Assembly: GCF_946848805.1 (NCBI RefSeq)
Contig: NZ_CAMPFU010000009.1
Location: 1-25,435, forward strand
Length of the DNA stretch: 25,435 nt
Source: Deinococcus sp. Marseille-Q6407
GTDB lineage: Bacteria > Deinococcota > Deinococci > Deinococcales > Deinococcaceae
Direction of reading: 5' to 3'
Made by a program: the position numbers and the translations under genes. A model generated the notes under the pieces. The model searched no databases. It was not told the origin of the DNA and saw only the letters and a list, made by a program, of their open reading frames with translations. This document shows, piece after piece, positions 1-6,157 of this stretch (within the stretch, counting starts at the first letter, position 1; each line of letters begins with the position of its first letter).

Positions 1-239
1 GGTAGTGCCCACTTCAAGTTCCATTGCACAAACCTGTTGCATTTGATTTTTATTCTGCAAGGGGTTTTTGCAAGGCCGGAAGGGTGATTTCATCGGAGGG
101 ATAAAAGTGTTGCAGAAACGTTCGTTTGTGAGAAGCTTGTTGTGCTGGGGTTTGTTCACGCTGCTGCAAGGACATGGGCAGAAGTGGTAAGCGTGTAGCT
201 TAAGTATTTCATTTATTGCAGATGTAGTAATCTGTAAGC
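1..239. other. Leader region upstream of TA module 1
   Basis: No convincing gene is seen here. The stretch joins, in the circular reading, the 3' end of the broken doc gene to the first TA module. It holds three TGCAAGG words (about 56-62, 69-75, 165-171) and ends in the TAATCT hexamer that precedes the antitoxin start. The minus strand is open for a while, but no ribosome site or recognisable domain goes with it. Confidence 0.5.
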
Positions 240-242
240 ATG
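228..242 (+). promoter_or_regulatory. Leaderless promoter, -10 TAATCT and start codon
   Basis: TAATCT at 228-233 fits the TANNNT -10 form and ends exactly 6 nt before the ATG at 240. There is no Shine-Dalgarno sequence in that gap, so transcription would begin at or next to the ATG. The same geometry is seen before four other genes on this plasmid. Confidence 0.55.
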
Positions 243-662
243 ACAGCTTCTACCTTTAGTCCACAGCTCGAAGAGCACCAATTGCTGGCAGCCTTTGCTC
301 GCCAACTTGAGCAGGGTGGTGCTGTAGAAATCAACCTTCCTGGACAGCCTGCGCTACCTGCTTCACCCGTATTGGTGGAGTTGCTCAAAGCTAGCCTCAA
401 AGAATTTCAGGAAGGCAATGGGGTCACCCTCCTTACCAGCAAGCGTGAACTGAGTGCTCAGGAAGCGGCGGAGCTGCTAGGGGTCAGTCGGCCTTATCTA
501 ATTACCCATCTGCTGGAGACCGGTGTTATCCCTTACCGCAAGGTAGGCACACATAGAAGAATTGCCCTCTCGGATATTCAAGCCTTCCAAGCTGAGCAGG
601 ATAGGCAACATGCCCTGCTAGATGACATTGTGGCAGACGAACAAGCAGCTGGGATGTACTGA
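240..662 (+). CDS. Excisionase-type HTH antitoxin of TA module 1
   Basis: A 140-residue DNA-binding protein, the likely antitoxin and autoregulator of the PIN toxin 2 nt downstream. Residues about 1-75 are a leucine-rich N-terminal part. Residues about 77-120 form a MerR/excisionase-like helix-turn-helix with the signature ELSAQEAAELLGVSRPYL, followed by a wing (PYRKVGTHRRI). The acidic C-terminus (about 125-140) is where antitoxins of this type usually meet their toxin; that last point is inference. The ATG at 240 is chosen because it lies 6 nt after a TANNNT hexamer. It is paralogous to the protein at 4717-5103, which shares the same HTH and the same PIN partner family. The gene is met again at 24171 because the window wraps. 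Confidence 0.8.
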   Translation: MTASTFSPQLEEHQLLAAFARQLEQGGAVEINLPGQPALPASPVLVELLKASLKEFQEGNGVTLLTSKRELSAQEAAELLGVSRPYLITHLLETGVIPYRKVGTHRRIALSDIQAFQAEQDRQHALLDDIVADEQAAGMY

Positions 663-664
663 AC

Positions 665-1219
665 TTGCCTCCACGACTTTTTCTAGACGCCAACGTGCTG
701 TACGGCGAGCTTCTGCGAAACCTGCTCCTGCGGCTGGCTGTCCAACGGGTGTGCACTATCTACTGGTCGGCTGAAGTGCAGCAGGAATGGAAACGTCATC
801 TAGTGGATGACGCTGGGTACAGCGAAGCTACGATTACCCGCACACAGGAGCGAATGGAAGCTGCTTTTCCAGCAGCGAATGTCAGTGGCTACGAAGCCCT
901 GTTACCTGACTTGCAGCTCCCTGACCCTGATGACCGCCATGTTTTGGCTGCCGCTATCCGAGCTAGAGCGAACATCCTGGTGACCTTCAATCTCAAGGAC
1001 TTTCCCAAAGACACTTTGCCACCTGGCCTCGTGGTGCAGCACCCCGATGAGGTACTGAGCCACTTGCTGGAAACGAATGCAGAAGGCTGTCGCATCGCGC
1101 TGACCAAGCTGGTGGCGTCACTGAAGAATCCGCCTATGAGCCTTTCGAATGTCGCCTCTGCTCTGGAACGAAATCAGATGCCTGAAAGCGCCAGCAGGCT
1201 TCATACACTGTCTATCTAG
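665..1219 (+). CDS. PIN-domain toxin of TA module 1
   Basis: A 184-residue PIN-domain protein, expected to be a Mg2+-dependent RNase acting as the toxin of a type II TA pair. The acidic residues of the PIN site are visible: D8 in LFLDANVLY, E41 in QQEW, D90 in LPDPDDRHVLAA, and D112 in TFNLKDF. The start is TTG at 665, 2 nt after the antitoxin stop. No ATG or GTG lies before the first catalytic Asp, so translation is probably weak and coupled to the antitoxin. Other PIN families can act in RNA processing, but the antitoxin neighbour argues for a toxin. A near-identical layout occurs at 5100-5666. Confidence 0.8.
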   Translation: MPPRLFLDANVLYGELLRNLLLRLAVQRVCTIYWSAEVQQEWKRHLVDDAGYSEATITRTQERMEAAFPAANVSGYEALLPDLQLPDPDDRHVLAAAIRARANILVTFNLKDFPKDTLPPGLVVQHPDEVLSHLLETNAEGCRIALTKLVASLKNPPMSLSNVASALERNQMPESASRLHTLSI

Positions 1220-1225
1220 AGCCGA

Positions 1226-1250
1226 GACACACCCTGACAGGTGTCAGATA
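1226..1250 (+). terminator. Possible weak terminator after PIN toxin 1
   Basis: CTGACA and TGTCAG (1234-1239 and 1242-1247) form an inverted repeat; an alternative pairing is GACAC with GTGTC. It is followed by the short AT stretch ATATTTC rather than a full T run. It sits just after the toxin stop codon, so a terminator role is plausible but weak. Confidence 0.3.
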
Positions 1251-1274
1251 TTTCAAAGGGCACTCTAGATGGAC

Positions 1275-1300
1275 AAGAAAACCCCGCTTTTGAGGCGGGG
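1275..1300 (-). terminator. Rho-independent terminator for minus-strand transcripts
   Basis: CCCCGC (1282-1287) pairs with GCGGGG (1295-1300) around a short loop. Read on the minus strand the stem is followed by TTTTCTT, so it stops leftward transcripts leaving the IS4 transposase, about 25 bp outside the IS end. It would also keep IS transcription out of the TA module. Repeated at 25206-25231. Confidence 0.7.
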
Positions 1301-1324
1301 CGGGATCGTCAGGCTGGGGTATAG

Positions 1325-2475
1325 CTCATAACTTGCACCTTGCATAGCTGAGCGAATAGCCGTGCTGGCGCAGGAAGTCTTGCTCTTTCCGAAGCTGGCC
1401 CAGCAGGTGGTTGAGCCTGACTTCGGGGAACAAGGCGTAGAGAGCCAGGCGTGCAGCTTCCTTCAAGGTCAGGGCCTCTGAGCGGTGCAGCGTCGTCAGG
1501 GTGAAGGCCAGGAAGACCATCAGAATCCAGCGGTCCAGACCCCTGGCAGTTCGCAGCGCGAACTGCGCCAACCCAAACTGATGCTTCCCTTCTTTGAAAA
1601 ACGACTCCAGTGCCCAGCGCCGTTTTCCTTCGGCCAGGATGTCATCCCCCTCTAACAGCTCAGACGACACCGCGAAGAATTCACGGTCCCCACGGTCCAT
1701 CCTCCCCAGAGACAGCGTTTCCAGAGGCCAGTTGGCGAGGTTGACGTACCCCCCATGCGGACAGTCCGCAACCGTCACCCGCCCAGGATGATCCGTGCGT
1801 CGGTTGCTCCGCACACCCACCACGAACTCAAAACCCAGGCGCTGCACACCGTCCAGAAAGACAGCGGATTCGAATCCGCTGTCCGCCAGTACGCAGACCT
1901 GAAAGCGTTTCCCCACGAAGTCTGGCACCTCTTCCAGCAAGTCGAGGGCCAGCGTGACCGGGGTGCTGGTGTGCTTGCCCTGGTAGATCCGGTAAGAAAT
2001 GGGGAACTTCAGTTCCCCATACTCGGCGAACAGGACCACCAGATGAATGCCGTGCCTGCCGTTGTAGACGCTGACGTAGGGCAGCTGAATTCCCACCTTT
2101 TCCACCGTGGTCAGATCCACGCTGAGCCGCAGACGAGGTCTACGTTTGTGACGAGCTGTATCCAGCAGGATGCGCCACTGGAAGTCCTGCATCTCTTCCC
2201 AGCAGCGGTCTGAATCCCAGTCATAGACGTTGAAGAAGCGACTCAGTGCACTGGGACTGACTCCCTCAGCCTGGCTGAAGTTGGTCTTCTGACCTGGACT
2301 GTGGAAAAGGTGCAGCGAAGCCTCCAGGCTTCGCCGTTGGTACAGCGTCTCTGGAATATCCAGAACCTGCTGTGCGAAAATACGGACGCGCTCCCCTGAA
2401 ACCGGTTGATTCACACCTCCAGAATTTCAGCTCTGGGAGCGCTTTTTGTCCGCCTATTCAGGTGCAAGTTCTGAG
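1325..2475 (-). mobile_element. IS4-family insertion sequence, copy A (1151 bp)
   Basis: A complete element bounded by 16-bp inverted repeats. The left end CTCATAACTTGCACCT (1325-1340) matches the reverse complement of the right end (2460-2475) at 15 of 16 positions. The transposase stop codon lies inside the left repeat. A second copy of the same length and orientation is at 21316-22466. The flanks (left ...GGGGTATAG, right TTTTATGTT...) show no target-site duplication, so one junction has probably been rearranged since insertion. The insertion cut the minus-strand gene whose start is at 2611. Confidence 0.85.
1326..2414 (-). CDS. IS4-family DDE transposase, copy A
   Basis: A 362-residue transposase that cuts and joins the IS ends. 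The DDE residues can be placed: first Asp in [10 protein letters not shown], second Asp in LADSGFES, and Glu in [14 protein letters not shown], which resembles the R-x3-E-x6-K signature of IS4 transposases. Length fits the family. No frameshift is seen, so it may be active. The protein differs from copy B (21317-22405) mostly in the first ~25 and last ~60 residues, with a nearly invariant middle. Confidence 0.85.
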   Translation of the reverse strand: MNQPVSGERVRIFAQQVLDIPETLYQRRSLEASLHLFHSPGQKTNFSQAEGVSPSALSRFFNVYDWDSDRCWEEMQDFQWRILLDTARHKRRPRLRLSVDLTTVEKVGIQLPYVSVYNGRHGIHLVVLFAEYGELKFPISYRIYQGKHTSTPVTLALDLLEEVPDFVGKRFQVCVLADSGFESAVFLDGVQRLGFEFVVGVRSNRRTDHPGRVTVADCPHGGYVNLANWPLETLSLGRMDRGDREFFAVSSELLEGDDILAEGKRRWALESFFKEGKHQFGLAQFALRTARGLDRWILMVFLAFTLTTLHRSEALTLKEAARLALYALFPEVRLNHLLGQLRKEQDFLRQHGYSLSYARCKL

Positions 2476-2611
2476 TTTTATGTTTTTCGCCATGGGGACG
2501 AGGTAATTGTTGGCAGGCCAAATCCAGCATGCCGTATACACCCATCGCGCTCCCAATAGCCTCCCAAGTCAATTCCTCGGCTCTCCATTTGTCTGTCGCT
2601 GTTTCATTCAT
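2411..2611 (-). pseudogene. Small gene truncated by IS copy A
   Basis: Only about 45 native codons remain, from the ATG at 2609-2611 to the IS end at 2475; the frame then runs on into the IS and stops at 2411. The family is not recognised. The start looks genuine because, on the minus strand, TAAACT (2618-2623) precedes the ATG by exactly 6 nt, the leaderless layout used elsewhere here. It is divergent from the XRE regulator at 2679 and shares a palindromic operator with it, so it may have been the partner or target of that regulator, for example a TA or phage-type switch. No continuation is visible beyond 1325, so the rest has been lost. Confidence 0.5.
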
Positions 2612-2615
2612 AAAT

Positions 2616-2640
2616 GTAGTTTAGTGAATCACTAAACTAC
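2616..2640. promoter_or_regulatory. 25-bp perfect palindrome, operator between divergent genes
   Basis: GTAGTTTAGTG, central AAT, CACTAAACTAC: the 11-bp arms match perfectly. It lies between the divergent starts at 2611 (minus) and 2679 (plus). Each arm carries a TAAACT hexamer that could serve as the -10 box for one direction, so a dimer bound here would cover both promoters. The XRE protein encoded next door is the natural candidate ligand. Confidence 0.65.
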
Positions 2641-2678
2641 GGTCAATACGCTGTTTTTGCTTTGGCTAAGCTGCCGAC

Positions 2679-2921
2679 GTGGACAGCGATGCCCGTATAC
2701 GGCAAGTGATGCGGGGCACCCTGGTGAGGAAAGGATGGACTCAGCAGCGCCTGGCGGATGAACTGGGTATCGGTAAAAGTGCGGTTAGCCAGTTGCTCAG
2801 TGGTGAATACGGAAAGATACCCGAGAGCCTCCTCAAAGCTCTTGATCTGCTTGACCTTGATCTGGTGGCTGTCCCACGTCAACTTCAGCCACGGCGGCAA
2901 GACGACAGGACCGGGAAATAG
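2679..2921 (+). CDS. XRE-family HTH regulator
   Basis: A small DNA-binding protein of 80 residues with a Cro/C1-type helix-turn-helix: WTQQRLADELGIGKSAVSQL at about residues 19-38. The tail (about 60-80) is basic and disordered-looking. The first available start is GTG at 2679, since an in-frame stop lies 12 nt before it. An ATG at 2709 would give 70 residues and keep the whole HTH; the sequence does not settle which is used. It most likely represses itself and the truncated divergent gene through the 2616-2640 palindrome. It could also be an orphan antitoxin. Confidence 0.6.
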   Translation: MDSDARIRQVMRGTLVRKGWTQQRLADELGIGKSAVSQLLSGEYGKIPESLLKALDLLDLDLVAVPRQLQPRRQDDRTGK

Positions 2922-3131
2922 GCAGAAGCTGCAGACGCCTGGAACAGACGGTGGCTCCGCGGTGCCTACAATCAGCCCTGTGAATTTCTCTGCCCTGACG
3001 GGGTCCGCGTGCAGCATCTCCTGCAGATACAGGGACGCGGTACCCTCACCGTAGAGGTCGTCTTCCCCATTGGGCCGAAAAGCACCGAAATCTTCCCCTC
3101 TATCTCTCCCTTGCCACAAGGAGGTTCATCC

Positions 3132-3505
3132 ATGAACCGCACCCTGCTGCTGACTCTTAGTTGGCCTGCTTCCCTGTGCTCTGGCCGCGAGCCCCAGCGC
3201 CTCCATACCGGGACGCACCCCGGCCTCACTTCGTCGACGTGACGATGGGCCGCTGTGAACGCATCTCTGTCAACGGACTGAGTGGCAATCTCGATCAGTT
3301 CAACCTCGACTTCATCGCCGACGAAACCTTCGGCTTTCAGGGGGTGGGCACCCTGCTGGTCACCTGCCGGAAGGGAGAACGGGTGCTTGGCGCAGGCTGG
3401 CTCGATATCGGTGAGCAGACCCCTGCTGCATTCAGCTTGGGAGAGTATGGCAGCAGGGCCACCTATTCGGCCTCCATTGGAACGCTGCCCACTCCCAGCT
3501 ACTGA
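3132..3505 (+). pseudogene. Frameshifted secreted-protein gene
   Basis: A strong ribosome site (AAGGAGG, 3117-3123) precedes the ATG at 3132. The first codons give MNRTLLLTL, the start of a signal peptide. The hydrophobic core continues only after a shift near 3160 (VGLLPCALAAS in the next frame), and a second shift near 3225 leads to the long C-terminal part that ends at 3505 (from VDVTMGRCERISVNG onward). Read together these make a small exported protein of about 120 residues, a signal peptide followed by a compact domain with few charged residues. The family is not recognised. Two same-direction shifts suggest decay rather than one sequencing error. Confidence 0.5.
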
Positions 3506-3595
3506 CTACCGCTCCCCCGGATACAAGAGGCTTAAGAGAGAAGGCACTGTTTGACGGGGCTTACGTTTTCCTAGTGGCCACGCAGGAATCATAAG

Positions 3596-3623
3596 TAATC
3601 TTTCTTTCTTGAAAGAAAGATTA
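3596..3623. repeat. Inverted GAAAGAAAG repeat, candidate partition site 1
   Basis: A perfect inverted repeat: TAATCTTTCTTTC, 2-nt spacer TT, GAAAGAAAGATTA. It overlaps the stop codon of the ribbon-helix-helix gene. The same GAAAGAAAG core occurs as 12-bp direct repeats before parA (4481-4516) and at 5787-5810, so it is probably a protein-binding site as well as, or instead of, a transcription stop. Confidence 0.55.
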
Positions 3624-3911
3624 CTGGCCGTGTTTGGTTAGATATTCGTCCAGTGCGTTGTGTACCACATCCTGAATCTTGCCGCCCTGCAGAGCAACGT
3701 GAACTTTCAGACGGCGCTGGAGGCTTCTGGGCAATCTGGTGTTGAAGGATTCCAGCGGGTCATTGAGGCTCGCTTCGGTGGATGCACTGACTGACTGAAC
3801 TTCCGGTTGGCGCAAAGTTGCCGTAAGCTCCTGCTCTTGCGGTACCTGCTGCTCCTTATCCATTCGCTGCTTCATCGCCGCGCCAATGCTGATGCCTTTT
3901 TTCGTGCTCAC
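3621..3911 (-). CDS. Ribbon-helix-helix centromere-binding protein (ParG/ParB-like)
   Basis: A 96-residue partner of ParA, expected to bind the plasmid centromere and stimulate ParA ATPase. The N-terminal half (about 1-55) is polar, Gln/Glu-rich and probably flexible. Residues about 56-93 read as a ribbon-helix-helix: strand SFNTRLPRS, then two helices ending VVHNALDEYL. This arrangement matches small RHH partition proteins such as ParG rather than large HTH ParB. It starts with GTG at 3911, overlapping the parA stop (GTGA), so the two are translationally coupled. GAAAGAAA repeats on both sides of the operon are its likely targets. Confidence 0.7.
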   Translation of the reverse strand: MSTKKGISIGAAMKQRMDKEQQVPQEQELTATLRQPEVQSVSASTEASLNDPLESFNTRLPRSLQRRLKVHVALQGGKIQDVVHNALDEYLTKHGQ

Positions 3912-4465
3912 TTCAGCACCTCCTGCAGGGCCTCACGGTACTCGGTCAGGTCCGCAGGCAGCATCCCGAAAGCCCGCTCATACTTCACCAAGTGGGGAAT
4001 GACTCCGAAGACGGGGAGGTCCTCCTCTTCAAGGGCCAATTGCATTTCCCTGCCGAGGCCACCGCGGGCCTGCGTGAGGAGAATGCCCCACTGACCTTCA
4101 AATCCTGAAGCAGCTAGAGCGTCCAGAGTCGGAATCAGGCGGTCGGCTTCCAGGGCATTACATTTGGCTACCACGATGACCCGGCTGGCAACTCTTGCTG
4201 CTTCCCCTAGCGCTTTAGGGTCGTTGGGTGGCGTGTCGATGATCACCACCTCATGCTTCATGGCCTTGTCCTGCTTGCCTTCTGGATAGACCTGAAAAGG
4301 GAGGTCGCCCGCTGCCCGTGCCCAGGCTCCAGCACTGCCTTCAGGGTCCTTGTCCAAGATGGCGACGTCATGGCCCTGCTGCTTGAAGAGGGCCGCCGTG
4401 TAAAGGGAAGTCACAGTTTTCCCGACCCCACCTTTACGGGAAATCACAGAGATGACTTGAGGCAT
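3908..4465 (-). CDS. parA: ParA-family partition ATPase
   Basis: A 185-residue Walker-type ATPase for plasmid segregation. The deviant Walker A box KGGVGKT is at residues 11-17, the A' motif around D38/D40 (LDKDPEGSA), and Walker B at about 73-80 (VVIIDTPP). The length fits the short ParF/type Ib class, which lacks an N-terminal HTH and leaves DNA binding and autoregulation to the RHH partner downstream. The ATG at 4465 is preceded by TAAGAT with 6 nt between, a leaderless promoter; directly upstream of that lie three 12-bp repeats, a likely site of autorepression. Confidence 0.85.
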   Translation of the reverse strand: MPQVISVISRKGGVGKTVTSLYTAALFKQQGHDVAILDKDPEGSAGAWARAAGDLPFQVYPEGKQDKAMKHEVVIIDTPPNDPKALGEAARVASRVIVVAKCNALEADRLIPTLDALAASGFEGQWGILLTQARGGLGREMQLALEEEDLPVFGVIPHLVKYERAFGMLPADLTEYREALQEVLK

Positions 4466-4477
4466 GGCCTCATCTTA
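4463..4477 (-). promoter_or_regulatory. Leaderless promoter of parA
   Basis: On the minus strand TAAGAT (4472-4477) is followed by 6 nt (GAGGCC) and the ATG of parA. Its upstream part would lie inside the 12-bp repeat array at 4481-4516, so a protein bound to the repeats would block RNA polymerase. Confidence 0.55.
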
Positions 4478-4480
4478 CAA

Positions 4481-4516
4481 GAAAGAAAGTAATAAAGAAA
4501 GATAGAAAGAAAATAC
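4481..4516. repeat. Three 12-bp direct repeats, candidate partition site 2
   Basis: GAAAGAAAGTAA (4481), TAAAGAAAGATA (4493) and GAAAGAAAATAC (4505) follow each other at an exact 12-bp period. RHH partition proteins typically bind short tandem repeats in front of their own operon, so this is the best candidate for a centromere and operator. Confidence 0.6.
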
Positions 4517-4679
4517 GTTTGTGTCCGAAAAGAACAGCGCCTACACCGGTGAACGCAACTCACAGGTTTGGGTTGGCTATCGGTCTGCCGACCTTGTGTT
4601 CCCCCTCTTCCTGCTTACCTGCTTCTTGGCTGACCCTGCCTGACACCTCAGTAGCTATGCGACAAAGTCATAACATCCG

Positions 4680-4719
4680 TTTCGTTCGTTTCGTTCAGAC
4701 GAGGTATACTGGGATCATG
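4680..4719 (+). promoter_or_regulatory. Operator repeat and leaderless promoter of TA module 2
   Basis: Two adjacent 9-bp direct repeats, TTTCGTTCG (4680-4688) and TTTCGTTCA (4689-4697), sit at the -35 position. TATACT (4705-4710) is the -10 box and the ATG follows after exactly 6 nt (GGGATC) with no Shine-Dalgarno. The repeats are a likely binding site for the HTH antitoxin. Confidence 0.6.
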
Positions 4720-5103
4720 TCTGCCCCTTTCCTGCCAACGCCAGCGGATACTCGCGCCGCTCAGCAGCAACTGACCAGGCTGGTTGCTGGACAGGATGAG
4801 CTGTCGCCTGGTTTGGCCGAGTTGATGACCCAGATGCTTTCTCAGCTTGCCGCAGGGAAGGCAGTCCAGGTCACCACCGTCGACACTGAAATCGGAACCG
4901 GGCAGGCTGCCGATCTCCTGGGAGTGAGTCGACCTTACCTGGTCAAGCAATTGGAGGCAGGAGCCTTGCCCTACCGCAAGGTGGGTCCACGCCGCCGCAT
5001 GAAGCTAGAAGATGTCATGGGCTATAAGGCAAAACTGGACCAGCAGCGCCGCAAGGCGCTTCAAAGCTTGGCGGATGATTTGCAGGAGATGGGCCTAGAT
5101 TGA
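4717..5103 (+). CDS. Excisionase-type HTH antitoxin of TA module 2
   Basis: A 128-residue antitoxin and autoregulator paralogous to the protein at 240-662. The HTH lies at about residues 55-97 (GQAADLLGVSRPYLVKQL, then the wing PYRKVGPRRRMKL), with a helical C-terminus (about 100-128) that would contact the toxin. The open frame reaches back to 4519, but the ATG at 4717 is chosen: it lies 6 nt after a good -10 box, and the extra upstream residues look like translated promoter. Its stop overlaps the toxin start (TTGA, 5100-5103). Confidence 0.8.
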   Translation: MSAPFLPTPADTRAAQQQLTRLVAGQDELSPGLAELMTQMLSQLAAGKAVQVTTVDTEIGTGQAADLLGVSRPYLVKQLEAGALPYRKVGPRRRMKLEDVMGYKAKLDQQRRKALQSLADDLQEMGLD

Positions 5104-5666
5104 TAGGATCAGTCAGCCTGCTGGATGCCAATGTTCTCTATCCGTCGCTGATCCGCAACCTGCTGATGCACTGTGCCACCAGCGACCTGATAGCGGCTCG
5201 CTGGACCAATACTATCCATGAAGAGTGGATCCGGAATCTACTGACTGATCGCCCTGACCTTTCCCTGGAGCGATTACAGAGAACCCGTCAGTTCATGGAA
5301 AAGGCAGTGCCAGATGCTGAGGTCACTGGTTACGAACCGCTGGTGACCACACTAGGTTTGCCTGACCCTGATGATGCCCATGTGCTGGCTGCTGCGATCA
5401 AAGCAGAGGCGGAATTCCTGGTGACTTTCAATCTCAGGGATTTCCCCAGAGAACTGCTGGCCCCACATGGGGTGGAAGCTCTTACGCCGGATGACCTGAT
5501 GTGCCGTCTCTATCAGGCAAAGCCAGAGGCTACATTGGAAGTCCTAGAGGAGCTTCGTCGGAGCCTCCACAACCCGCCTTACACTCGCCCGGATTTCTAC
5601 CGGCGCTTGGGTACTGTGGGTCTGGTGCAGTTCGCTGCTTTACTCACCTCGGAGCCAACCGGCTAG
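5100..5666 (+). CDS. PIN-domain toxin of TA module 2
   Basis: A 188-residue PIN-domain RNase-type toxin, partner of the HTH protein overlapping it by 4 bp. Active-site acids match those of the first module: D9 in SLLDANVLY, E42 in IHEEW, D92 in LPDPDDAHVLAA, D114 in TFNLRDF. Similarity to the 665-1219 protein runs over the whole length, while the last ~50 residues are the most different. The start is TTG again. The two modules are diverged enough that they are probably separate acquisitions or an old duplication, with separate cognate specificity. Confidence 0.8.
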   Translation: MIGSVSLLDANVLYPSLIRNLLMHCATSDLIAARWTNTIHEEWIRNLLTDRPDLSLERLQRTRQFMEKAVPDAEVTGYEPLVTTLGLPDPDDAHVLAAAIKAEAEFLVTFNLRDFPRELLAPHGVEALTPDDLMCRLYQAKPEATLEVLEELRRSLHNPPYTRPDFYRRLGTVGLVQFAALLTSEPTG

Positions 5667-5786
5667 GCTCTGCTCCTAACCTTTGGGAATTGCACCATCG
5701 TCACTGTTCCTTCTAAAGGAAGCTGACGAGCAGAGAGGGAGCACGGTCTGTCTAGTTTGAGAGCCCTCAAAGGGTAGTAGGAGACT

Positions 5787-5810
5787 GAAAGAAAGAAATA
5801 AAGAAATCTT
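5787..5810. repeat. GAAAGAAA direct repeats, candidate partition site 3
   Basis: GAAAGAAAGAAA (5787) and TAAAGAAATCTT (5799) repeat the 12-bp period and sequence of the site in front of parA, about 1.3 kb from it. This supports a role as a second binding array for the RHH protein rather than chance A-richness. Confidence 0.45.
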
Positions 5811-5811
5811 T

Positions 5812-5946
5812 CTAGATCCGAAGATGTTGTCTGAGACTTCTGTTTTCAGTCTCTTCCTTGGGAAACTTACTCCGCCGTGCCTTCTCCTGACGCTCCTGGG
5901 GCAAGCGCTCTGCACGTAGCTCAACCACTAGAGTCGACGAATCTAG
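5812..5946 (-). pseudogene. Fragment resembling an IS4-type transposase
   Basis: A minus-strand frame of 44 codons reads LVVELRAERLPQERQEKARR and continues to a stop at 5812. The ELRAERLP...KAR segment resembles a conserved stretch of some IS4-family transposases, recalled from memory rather than checked. It is not part of the element at 1325 or 21316. It has no start of its own and no visible inverted repeats, so it would be a relic of another insertion. Confidence 0.35.
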
Positions 5947-6142
5947 ACCGGGGGTAAACGGCGACCTGAGCGCACGCTTCCGCCATTTGTGAACGATCCC
6001 GGTGACGGCAGGCTGCTCCTAGTCTGCCAGGGGCTGTGTTCATTGAGTGATGTCCTTACTCTGAAGTCGTGCTGACTTTATCGTCACGCCCTCATCCTAG
6101 AGGCGAGCCAGATCAGCTTCCGCTCAGGCAGCGCCTATCCGC

Positions 6143-6157
6143 TAACCTGAAGCGGTG
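6143..6157 (+). promoter_or_regulatory. Leaderless promoter of the beta-CASP gene
   Basis: TAACCT (6143-6148) is followed by 6 nt (GAAGCG) and the GTG at 6155. No ribosome site is present. This geometry decides the GTG start, which also gives the expected short beta-strand before the first metallo-beta-lactamase motif. Confidence 0.5.

Larger units (their letters stand above)
5667..6142. other. Intergenic region with repeat site and relics
   Basis: No intact gene is seen. It contains a TTCCTT/AAGGAA hairpin (5707-5721) shortly after the PIN toxin, the third GAAAGAAA site (5787-5810), and a minus-strand transposase-like remnant (5812-5946). The stretch from about 5950 to 6140 shows nothing recognisable. 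Confidence 0.5.

Noticed and set aside
2643..3119. 158-codon open frame on the minus strand
   Set aside because: It lies antisense to the whole XRE gene, has no ribosome site or TANNNT box before its GTG, and its C-terminal half is simply the complement of the HTH codons.
3596..3623. Reading the inverted repeat only as a terminator of the par operon
   Set aside because: The arms are A/T-rich and share the GAAAGAAAG core with direct repeats elsewhere near parA, so a protein-binding role is at least as likely.
5676..5924. 82-codon minus-strand frame in the intergenic region
   Set aside because: No start signals; a neighbouring frame (5812-5946) gives the more protein-like transposase fragment.
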